DNA of 8,298 nt from Candidatus Omnitrophota bacterium. GTDB lineage: Bacteria > Omnitrophota > Koll11 > Duberdicusellales > 4484-171. The notes under the pieces were generated by a model that was not told where the DNA came from, searched no databases, and was given only the letters and a program-made list of their open reading frames with translations. The stretch's first letter is position 1; the number at the start of each line of letters is the position of its first letter. The position numbers and the translations under genes are program-made. Below, in pieces: positions 1 to 6,928 of this stretch. The stretch lies in the NCBI GenBank assembly GCA_021735115.1, contig JAIPHQ010000026.1, positions 1 to 8,298 on the forward strand, in the 5' to 3' direction.

Positions 1-998
1 ATCAAAAATTTGCAAAAATAATTTATTTTCCTTTAGATATTTCTTTTGTTATAAGAAGGTTTTTAAAAAAAATTAATCCAATCATAGTTATCGCAGCTGA
101 AACTGAACTTTGGCCAAATTTTATTTTACGTCTTCGGAACAAAAATATACCTTTTTTAATTATTAATGGAAGAATTTCTGATCAAGCTTTCCGGCGGTAT
201 CAAACAATTAGGCCACTTATGAAAAAGATTTTATCTGACTGTAGCCATATTGGGGTCCAAAATAAAAAATATCAAGAAAGATTTATTGATTTAGGCGCAG
301 AACCGGATAAAGTTTCGATTACTGGCAATTTAAAGTTTAATAGTATTCGGCCTAAAAAAGAAGCTGTTGAAAGAATCAATAAAAAATATAGCGCTAGTTT
401 AAAATCAGACAATAAAGATCTTTTTTTGGCAGCAAGTACTCATGATCCAGAAGAAAAAATTATTCTAAGTATCTATAAGGAGTTGCATCTAAGGTATAAT
501 TTATCTCTTTTGATTGCACCGCGACATCCTGAAAGAGTGGCCTCAATCGAAAAAAATATTTTAGATGAAGGCTTTAGGCCAATACGGATAAGCAATATCA
601 ACCAATTATCTTATGAAAAAAATGATATATTTATTCTAGATGGTGTAGGCCAACTTCTTTATTTTTACAGTATTTGTGATATTTGTTTTGTGGGAGGAAC
701 TCTTTCTAGCTCTGGTGGCCACAACATTTTAGAACCAGTATATTTTCTAAAACCAGTTATTTTTGGTCCAAGTATGGAAAATTTTTCTGATATTGCCCTA
801 AAAGTTCTTAAATCTTCAGCTGGGATTCAAGTGGAATCTTCTCAGCAGCTAAAGGAAGAATTAAGAATATTGTTAGAAAATAAAAACAAGCGCATAGATT
901 ATGCAAACGCTGCTAATGATGTTTTTAAAAAAGAAGATAGTCTCGGGCAAAATTTTAAAATTATATTAAAAGAAATTAAAAATATTTATGAAAAATAA
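1..998 (+). CDS. waaA: 3-deoxy-D-manno-octulosonic acid (Kdo) transferase WaaA/KdtA, 5' end missing
   Basis: The open frame enters at the window edge (first full codon at base 3) and runs 331 codons to TAA at 996-998. The ATG at 219 is internal, because typical WaaA sequence lies upstream of it. Visible motifs are ETELWPN (codons from base 99), the NGRIS block, TGNLKF, AASTHD, APRHPER, FVGGTL, GGHNILEP and FGPSMENF. These identify the GT30 family, GT-B fold enzyme that moves Kdo from CMP-Kdo to the lipid A precursor at the inner membrane. WaaA is usually about 420 residues, so roughly 90 N-terminal residues are missing, including the membrane anchor and the catalytic base known for the family. 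One variation: the usual DTMGEL block reads DGVGQL here. The 3' end overlaps lpxK by 11 bases, implying a shared transcript and translational coupling. The family call is secure. Whether it adds one, two or more Kdo cannot be told. Confidence 0.96.
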   Translation, partial: QKFAKIIYFPLDISFVIRRFLKKINPIIVIAAETELWPNFILRLRNKNIPFLIINGRISDQAFRRYQTIRPLMKKILSDCSHIGVQNKKYQERFIDLGAEPDKVSITGNLKFNSIRPKKEAVERINKKYSASLKSDNKDLFLAASTHDPEEKIILSIYKELHLRYNLSLLIAPRHPERVASIEKNILDEGFRPIRISNINQLSYEKNDIFILDGVGQLLYFYSICDICFVGGTLSSSGGHNILEPVYFLKPVIFGPSMENFSDIALKVLKSSAGIQVESSQQLKEELRILLENKNKRIDYANAANDVFKKEDSLGQNFKIILKEIKNIYEK

Positions 999-2010
999 AA
1001 TTAAAATGAGTTATATCAGGTTTGTTGAAAAAGATAAACATTCCTTTTTAGGAAAAGTTTTATTTATCTTTCTTTATTGTCTTTCTTTGTTTTATGAGAT
1101 TTTTATTGAGGTTCGTAATTTTATTTACAATAAAGGAATAGTCAATTCATATAATCCTGATTCATCTTTTTTGATCGGTGTAGGTAACATATCTTGGGCT
1201 GGAACGGGAAAGACTCCGTTTTGTTTATGGTTATACAAACGGTTAAGTATAAACTTTAAAGCAGGAATTTTAAGGAGAGGTTATGGTGAAGATGAAAAAA
1301 AATTAATCAAAAAAGAATGTGATTCTGTTTTTTCTTCTCCAGACCGGTTAGGTTTAGCTAAAAGCCTGGAGAAAGACTATGATCTTTTTATCCTTGATGA
1401 TAGTTTTCAGTATAGAAAACTTAAAAAGGATTTAGAAATTGTTATAATGGGGCAGAGGGAATTTAATAGAAAGATTAACCTCATTCCAGCGTCTTTTTTT
1501 AGAGAGCCGTTTAAAAGTATAAAAAGAGCTGATATTTTAATTGTAAATTATAAGGAAGAAGTTGACCGGGATAGAATTAAGGAAGCAGTTTATAAAGTCG
1601 CGCCTTCATTAAAAATTTACTTTGCTAATTATCAAATCAAGGGGTTAGAAAATTTAGAGGGAAAAAAATATGATTTAAACTTTTTGAAAGATAAAAAGAT
1701 AGCAGCATTTGCTGCAATTGGCTATCCACAAGGTTTTTTTACTTTATTGAGGAAAACAGGAGCTATTCTAAAAAAAGAGATTAGATATCCGGATCACTAT
1801 AGTTTATCTGGTCAAGAATATTTCAGTTTAGAGAAGAAATTAAAGAAATTAGGGATAGACACACTGGTAATAACCGGAAAAGATAAGTATCATTTACCTA
1901 AAGGCCAAAAAAATATAGATATTTTTATTCTTAATGTTAAATTAGAGGTAGAGGCAAAAGAAAAAATGATAGAGGATATGACAAAAAAAATTAATAATAA
2001 ATTAAATTAA
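988..2010 (+). CDS. lpxK: Tetraacyldisaccharide 4'-kinase LpxK
   Basis: LpxK phosphorylates the 4' position of the tetraacylated lipid A disaccharide at the cytoplasmic face of the inner membrane, using ATP. The 340-residue protein has an N-terminal hydrophobic segment (about 21-48) and a family-specific P-loop GNISWAGTGKTP (66-77). It also has RRGYG (96-100), a Walker-B-like DDSFQYRKL (137-145), FREPF (171-175), AAIGYPQGFF (242-251), PDHY (268-271) and TGKD (296-299). Family consensus is roughly DDGFQH, GNPEGFF and TxEKD, so this is a divergent member. The stretch between RGYG and the expected GDEP motif is nearly absent, with EDEK in its place. The start at 988 lies inside waaA. An alternative ATG at 1006 would remove the overlap, and neither has a Shine-Dalgarno sequence. 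I prefer 988 because the same overlap architecture recurs in this window. It ends 1 base before the next gene. Confidence 0.93.
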   Translation: MKNKIKMSYIRFVEKDKHSFLGKVLFIFLYCLSLFYEIFIEVRNFIYNKGIVNSYNPDSSFLIGVGNISWAGTGKTPFCLWLYKRLSINFKAGILRRGYGEDEKKLIKKECDSVFSSPDRLGLAKSLEKDYDLFILDDSFQYRKLKKDLEIVIMGQREFNRKINLIPASFFREPFKSIKRADILIVNYKEEVDRDRIKEAVYKVAPSLKIYFANYQIKGLENLEGKKYDLNFLKDKKIAAFAAIGYPQGFFTLLRKTGAILKKEIRYPDHYSLSGQEYFSLEKKLKKLGIDTLVITGKDKYHLPKGQKNIDIFILNVKLEVEAKEKMIEDMTKKINNKLN

Positions 2011-2011
2011 T

Positions 2012-3817
2012 ATGTATTTTTTAGCTAAATTAATTCAAAAACTCTTTTACAAAACACCTTTTTTATTGCTTAAGTTTTATGCTAAACTTTTTAGTTTGAT
2101 TTTTCTTGTAAATATCCGAAAAAGAAAAACAGCTTACCAAAATTTAAAAATGGCTTTTCCCAAAAGGCCTTATTCAGAAATTATCTCTATTTTAAAGGGC
2201 AGCTACTATAATTTTTCACTAAGCCTCATTGAAACTTTAATTGCACCTCGGATTTATCCTTATGTTCAGCTAAGTGGCCAGCATTATTTTAAAGGCCCAG
2301 GTGTATGTATTGGGATTCATGCTGGTAATTGGGAGTTAGCTAATTTCTTTTTTGCTCAAAAATATAAATTTGCTGTTTTAGCTAAGCAACAAAAAAATAA
2401 GCAACTAAATAAATTTCTCAATGAAGTTAGAGAAAGCCAGGGGTTAGGGGTTTCTTTTGATTTACGTTCATTGATACGATATATTAAACAAGATTATTAT
2501 ATTGGTTTAGTTATTGATCATGGAGCTGAAGCTGGAGCAGAGATGACAAGTTTTTTCAATCAGGCTATTCCTACTCCTAAAGGGGCTGTTTTTTTAGCTA
2601 AAAAATTCAAAAAATTTATATATCCTTGTTTTAATCAAAGGATAGAAGGTTTTCATCATAAAGTGGAATTTTTAGGGGCGATAGACCCAAGCGATAAAAG
2701 TGAGGGAGAGTTGCTCTCATTTTTTAATCAGCTTTATCAAAAACAATTAGAAAAATATCCTCGTGAATATTTGTGGCAGCATAAACGTTTTAAATATAAA
2801 CAAAATAGAGATGTAGCTATTATTAGTGACGGCAAATTAGGGCACCTAAAACAATCTCAAGCTTTGCTTTCAGTTTTGGAGAAAAAAAGTAAATATAAAA
2901 TACGTAGTAAAATAGTTGAGATAAAATACAGAAATAATTTTATGCGCGTAGCTGCAAACTTCATTGCTAATTTTTCTCCTAATTTTTCTCCTTCATTGAT
3001 TAGATTATTAAAGATTATTTTAGATAAAGATAGCTATCAGAACCTTGCTAGTAATTTTTCTGATATTGTCATAAGTACTGGAAATTTTGCTGCTCCTGTA
3101 GCAAAAATATTTTCTTCGTCTTTAGGAGCAAAAAGTGCGGTAATTTTAAGGACTAATCTTAATTCCGCGAGATTTGATCTTGCGATTATTCCTGAGCATG
3201 ACCGGGTTTTTGCGGATAATCTAATAAAAATTAAAGGGGCCTTAACCTATCCGCTGGATTTAGATAAAAAGAAAGAAAAATGCAAAAGTTTTTTTTCATT
3301 AACATCAAATAAAAAAGTTTCTGTTTTTATTGGTGGACCAGTCTTTGATCAAAATGATTTTTTTAGAAATGTAAAGTATTTTATTAAGCAATTAAAAAAC
3401 TTTTCTAAAGAAAAAAATTATAAGATTTTAATTAGTAGTTCACGGCGCACGCCTAAACTTGTTGAGGATCACATAAAAAGTGAGTTAGCTAATTTTGAAA
3501 ATACTGAAGCTTTAGTTACAGCTAGCGAAGATAATTATGATTTTGTTTTTGAAGGTTTTGTTTTAACTTCAGATATTGTATTTAGTTCAAGTGAAAGCAT
3601 TTCAATGACTTCAGAAATTGCATCTTTGGGCAAACCCTGTGTTTGTACTTTTTTTGAGACTGAAGATGATAAACGAAAGGTTTTTTTAAGGTCTGTAAGA
3701 AATGAAGTTAATTTCTTAAGATATCCCTATAAGATTAGGGACGAAAACTTAAAAGTATCTAAGATGTTTTCTCAAAATCGTAAGATTTTAGAAAAAGCAG
3801 TAGAAAAATTATTATAA
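2012..3817 (+). CDS. Fusion: LpxL/HtrB-type lipid A acyltransferase plus ELM1-family (DUF1022) putative glycosyltransferase
   Basis: This 601-residue protein has two full domains. Residues 1-262 match the late acyltransferases of lipid A: an N-terminal hydrophobic/amphipathic helix (1-33), the catalytic H-x4-E as HAGNWE (103-108), a FFNQAIPTPKG block (181-191) and the terminal LWQHKRFK (254-261). Residues 267 to about 550 match the ELM1 family: SDGKLGH (272-278), STGNFAAP (355-362), FDLAIIPEHDR (388-398), FIGGP (439-443), SSRRTP (476-481) and SISMTSE (529-535). ELM1-like proteins have a GT-B-like fold and are annotated as putative glycosyltransferases. The name comes from a plant mitochondrial fission factor. 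The linker is only a few residues, and both domains keep their motifs, so the protein looks functional rather than a decayed readthrough. It probably acylates the lipid A precursor and adds an unknown sugar. The acceptor and donor of the ELM1 half are not predictable. The start is ATG 1 base after lpxK. Confidence 0.9.
   Translation: MYFLAKLIQKLFYKTPFLLLKFYAKLFSLIFLVNIRKRKTAYQNLKMAFPKRPYSEIISILKGSYYNFSLSLIETLIAPRIYPYVQLSGQHYFKGPGVCIGIHAGNWELANFFFAQKYKFAVLAKQQKNKQLNKFLNEVRESQGLGVSFDLRSLIRYIKQDYYIGLVIDHGAEAGAEMTSFFNQAIPTPKGAVFLAKKFKKFIYPCFNQRIEGFHHKVEFLGAIDPSDKSEGELLSFFNQLYQKQLEKYPREYLWQHKRFKYKQNRDVAIISDGKLGHLKQSQALLSVLEKKSKYKIRSKIVEIKYRNNFMRVAANFIANFSPNFSPSLIRLLKIILDKDSYQNLASNFSDIVISTGNFAAPVAKIFSSSLGAKSAVILRTNLNSARFDLAIIPEHDRVFADNLIKIKGALTYPLDLDKKKEKCKSFFSLTSNKKVSVFIGGPVFDQNDFFRNVKYFIKQLKNFSKEKNYKILISSSRRTPKLVEDHIKSELANFENTEALVTASEDNYDFVFEGFVLTSDIVFSSSESISMTSEIASLGKPCVCTFFETEDDKRKVFLRSVRNEVNFLRYPYKIRDENLKVSKMFSQNRKILEKAVEKLL
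2969..2992 (+). repeat. Perfect 2 x 12-base tandem repeat inside the ELM1 domain
   Basis: AATTTTTCTCCT occurs twice in direct succession and in frame, giving NFSPNFSP (residues 320-327). It sits between the first and second ELM1 motif blocks, a region variable in the family, so it is probably a recent slippage duplication adding four residues to a loop. Confidence 0.85.
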
Positions 3818-3818
3818 G

Positions 3819-5897
3819 ATGAAAGTTATTCAAATTTTACCAAAAATGAAAGCGGGGGGAGTTGAAAGGGGTGTTTTAGATTTAGTTAAATATTTTAAGG
3901 CCTCTGATAATTTTCCAAATTTTGAAAGTATAGTTATAAGCGCTGGAGGAAATCTGACTTATTTGTTAGATAATCTTGGCATAAAGTATTATCAGCTTTC
4001 TGTGGATAAAAAATCGCCTTTCTCTTTGCTAACAGTACCTAAGATTTCAAAACTCATTGCAAGAGAGCAACCAGAGATAATTCATGCTCGGAGCCGGGTG
4101 CCAGCTTGGATAAGTTTTTTTGCGACTCGTAACACAGAGTGTCATTTTATAACTACAGCCCATGGAATATATAAAAATAAAATATCAAGTGAAGTAATGG
4201 GCTGGGGTAAGATAGTAATTTGTCCTTCTAAAACTGTTGCCCGCCATATGAAAGAAAAATTTGGAGTTCCTGAAGAAAAAATTGTAATTATTCCGCGCTG
4301 GGTAGATTTAGATAAATTTAAATTTTTTAACTATCAAAATCGGCTAGATGATAATTTTATAGTAAGCGTAGGAAGAATTTCTCCTACAAAAGGATATCAA
4401 TATTTAATTGATGCTTTCAGAAAAGTGGTGAGATTTAATCCTTATCTTAAGCTTAAAATAATTGGGTCTGTTGATAAAAATAAATCAAGATACTTTGATT
4501 ATCTAAAAACTTTAGTATCTAGATTTTCTTTAAATTATAATGTTGAATTTATTGGGTTTTGTCAGGATATTGAAAATATTTTACCTAAAGCAAAGTTATT
4601 GGTTGCTCCGTCTTTAGTCCAAGAAGCTTTTGGGCGGGTAGTAGTTGAGGCGGCTGCTTGTGGCACGCCGGTTATTGCAACTAAGGTAGGAGGATTTCAG
4701 GAGATAATAGATGATAAAAAAGATGGATTGTTAGTGCCTCCGGCAAATTCTGATTTATTATCTGAGGCAATCTTAAAATTGATTAATGATCCCGACCTAT
4801 CAAAAGATATGGCACTAAAAGCAAGAACCAAAGTTGAGACACATTATACGATGGATAAGATATTAAATTCTTTAGAAGGGATTTATGAAAAAACGGTAAA
4901 AGAAAAAAGGATACTGATTACCAAGTTGTCTTCTTTGGGAGATATAATTTTAGTAATTCCTTCCTTGGCGCGAATTCGCCGGGAATTTCCGGATGCAAAA
5001 ATATATTTACTTACCTTGAAAAAATATGCTAGTTTTTTCTATGGTTGTCCTTATATAGATAAAACTATAACTGTATCTTTAGATTACAAAAGGATAAAAA
5101 GAATTTTCCAAATAAGCAAAAAATTAAGAAGGCTATCTTTTGATTATACAATTGATTTACAAAATAACCGAGCTAGTCAACTAATCAATTTTTTAAGTTT
5201 TGGGAGAAAGTCTTTTGGGTTTAGGAGAAAATTAGGATTTTTGTTAAATCATACTGCATCTTATCAAAAAGGTGAAAAAATTGGCCCGCTTGATTCTCAG
5301 GAGAAAATTTTAAAACTTCTGGGGATGACTTTTAAGGAAAAGAGATTATTTTTTTGGCAAACTAAACCGCTTGATCTATCAAGTTTTAATTTAGGTAAAG
5401 GTAAATTAATTGGGATTAATGTTTCTGCCTCAAAAAAATGGAAGACAAAAAATTGGCCTAGCGAAAATATTAATAATTTTATCAAGTTATTTATTAAAAA
5501 ATATCCTGATTATAAAATTATACTTCTAGGTGATAAAATGAGCTCATCGCAAGCTGAAATAATAGAGAGATCTAATAAGTCTAGGCAAATTGTTAATCTT
5601 TGTGGAAAAACAGAAATTACCGAGCTTATTGAAGTGTTAAAAAAATTGAGCCTTTTTATTACTCCCGATACAGCTAGTTTACATTTAGCTCAATCTTTAG
5701 GAGTTGAAATTATAGCTCTTTTTGGGCCAACTAATCCTAAGCTTCATACTGTTGAGTCTTCCAATCTTAAGATTATCGACAAAGGCCTACCTTGCCAATA
5801 TTGTTATAAAGATAAATGCAAAACTAATCAATGCATGAAGGCTATCTCGGCAAAAGAAGTGCTGTTATTGGTAAGCAGTATTTTAGAAAAAACTTAA
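3819..5897 (+). CDS. Fusion: WavL-like GT4 glycosyltransferase plus GT9 (heptosyltransferase family) protein
   Basis: This 692-residue protein is two glycosyltransferases in one frame. Residues 1-360 are a GT4 GT-B enzyme: GGVERG (13-18), SAGG (41-44), HARSRVPAW (89-97), TAHGIY (113-118), VGRISPTKG (184-192) and the E-x7-E motif E269/E277. GGVERG plus HARSRxPAW resembles the WavL-like group known from LPS core synthesis. Residues 363-692 are a GT9 domain: SSLGD with D375 at the position of the WaaC catalytic Asp, GINVSASKKWKTKNWP (532-547), the nucleotide-sugar site TPDTASLHLA (615-624) and FGPTNP (635-640). A C-terminal Cys cluster follows (C659, C662, C667, C672). Both halves have normal length and intact motifs, with almost no linker. 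It likely adds two successive core sugars, one of them a heptose. The order and linkages are inference. It starts 1 base after the preceding gene, and its stop overlaps that of the convergent gene. Confidence 0.9.
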   Translation: MKVIQILPKMKAGGVERGVLDLVKYFKASDNFPNFESIVISAGGNLTYLLDNLGIKYYQLSVDKKSPFSLLTVPKISKLIAREQPEIIHARSRVPAWISFFATRNTECHFITTAHGIYKNKISSEVMGWGKIVICPSKTVARHMKEKFGVPEEKIVIIPRWVDLDKFKFFNYQNRLDDNFIVSVGRISPTKGYQYLIDAFRKVVRFNPYLKLKIIGSVDKNKSRYFDYLKTLVSRFSLNYNVEFIGFCQDIENILPKAKLLVAPSLVQEAFGRVVVEAAACGTPVIATKVGGFQEIIDDKKDGLLVPPANSDLLSEAILKLINDPDLSKDMALKARTKVETHYTMDKILNSLEGIYEKTVKEKRILITKLSSLGDIILVIPSLARIRREFPDAKIYLLTLKKYASFFYGCPYIDKTITVSLDYKRIKRIFQISKKLRRLSFDYTIDLQNNRASQLINFLSFGRKSFGFRRKLGFLLNHTASYQKGEKIGPLDSQEKILKLLGMTFKEKRLFFWQTKPLDLSSFNLGKGKLIGINVSASKKWKTKNWPSENINNFIKLFIKKYPDYKIILLGDKMSSSQAEIIERSNKSRQIVNLCGKTEITELIEVLKKLSLFITPDTASLHLAQSLGVEIIALFGPTNPKLHTVESSNLKIIDKGLPCQYCYKDKCKTNQCMKAISAKEVLLLVSSILEKT
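5894..5897. other. Convergent stop-codon overlap (TTAA)
   Basis: The palindrome TTAA holds the TAA of the plus-strand fusion gene (5895-5897) and, on the minus strand, the TAA of the heptosyltransferase gene (5896-5894). No GC-rich hairpin is seen on either side, so both transcripts probably read into the opposite coding region. Confidence 0.9.
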
Positions 5898-6928
5898 CCC
5901 TTCTTTTTTAGCAATTCTTGAACATACTTAAAGACATCATTGGGTTTTATTTTTTTTATGCAGCGATATTGCATTAGACAATCTTTTTGATAACAAGGCA
6001 CTGGACAGATATCATTTTCAAACAATACATATCCTGTTGCTTTATTTACAGGCTTTGTACAATTCGGGCTTGTGGGCCCATATATTCCAATAAAGTTTGT
6101 GCCTATTGCTCCAGCAAGGTGAAGTGGGCCGGAGTCTCCAGATATAACTAAATCCAAATAATTATATAAACATGCAAGTTGCCGAAGAGTAGTTTTTCCG
6201 CTTAAATCTATAACTTTTTTTCCAAATTGGGAAAAAAGAGGTATTATTTTTTTTTCTCTATTTTTTGAAGTTAAAAAAAAGGTTGAGTTTGGGTATTTAT
6301 TAAGAATTTTTTTAATCAATTCTTGGTAGTTTAATAAAGGCCAATTTTTAGGAGCCCAATTACTAAAGGGGTTGAGGCCAATTAAATAATTATTTTTTAA
6401 AGAATTGATTTGGCCAACAATTTTTTTTATATCTTCTTTTTCATCGTTTCTTAAGTATATTTGGCAATTTTTATCAGTTATTAATAGTCCTGATTTTTTT
6501 AAAATATTAAGATAGTAGTCTTGCTTATGAACAGAATCTTTTTTTATCGTAGGTATTCTTTTGGTAAGAAGTAATGATCGTTTTTTATAGTCGTAGCCGA
6601 TCCTTTCTTTTACTTTTGCAAGAAAAATTAATAAAGTTTTAGTAGTAGAGCGATGAAAAAATATTGCTTTATTAAAATGATAAGATTTAATTTTTTGGAT
6701 AAATTTGATTTTTGAAACTATATTTTTTTCTTCTTTTTTTTCATCTAGTTTAAATATTTTATCAATATAAGGGTTATTTTCTAAAATAGGGGCAGCTCTT
6801 GGTGCGACAACAACAGCTAAAAAGCTTTTTGGATAAGCTTCTTTGAGCGCTTTAAAAGCAGGAGTAGTAAAAATTACATCTCCTAGCCAGTTAGGTTCAA
6901 CTATTATTATTTTTAATTGCTTTTTCAT
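5894..6928 (-). CDS. ADP-heptose:LPS heptosyltransferase, GT9 family, WaaF-like
   Basis: This cytoplasmic GT-B enzyme would transfer heptose from ADP-heptose to the growing LPS inner core. Numbered from the ATG at 6928 it has 344 residues, normal for WaaF. Motifs are EPNWLGD with D17 at the catalytic-Asp position, NPFSNWAPKNWP (186-197), the donor-site GDSGPLHLAGA (264-274) and IYGPTSP (282-288). A late Cys cluster follows (C308, C312, C317, C323). PNWLGD and the Cys pattern fit LPS heptosyltransferase II better than WaaC, but acceptor specificity is not certain. A TTG at 6937 would extend the frame by three residues. I prefer the ATG, which starts inside the last codons of the upstream GT4 gene (32-base overlap) and implies translational coupling. 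No Shine-Dalgarno site is visible. Its stop shares TTAA with the convergent fusion gene. Confidence 0.9.
   Translation of the reverse strand: MKKQLKIIIVEPNWLGDVIFTTPAFKALKEAYPKSFLAVVVAPRAAPILENNPYIDKIFKLDEKKEEKNIVSKIKFIQKIKSYHFNKAIFFHRSTTKTLLIFLAKVKERIGYDYKKRSLLLTKRIPTIKKDSVHKQDYYLNILKKSGLLITDKNCQIYLRNDEKEDIKKIVGQINSLKNNYLIGLNPFSNWAPKNWPLLNYQELIKKILNKYPNSTFFLTSKNREKKIIPLFSQFGKKVIDLSGKTTLRQLACLYNYLDLVISGDSGPLHLAGAIGTNFIGIYGPTSPNCTKPVNKATGYVLFENDICPVPCYQKDCLMQYRCIKKIKPNDVFKYVQELLKKKG

Noticed and set aside
219..998. WaaA starting at the ATG at 219
   Set aside because: The frame is open to the window edge, and the 72 codons upstream contain conserved WaaA sequence (ETELWPN, NGRIS). The ATG codes an internal Met.
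5297..5485. 62-codon minus-strand open frame
   Set aside because: It lies wholly within the GT9 half of the fusion gene, has no recognisable domain, and is a shadow frame.
2012..5897. The two fusions as sequencing or assembly frameshift artefacts
   Set aside because: Both frames are continuous with intact motifs on each side of the joint, and a single base error would not also remove the stop and keep both domains in frame. The possibility is not fully excluded without reads.
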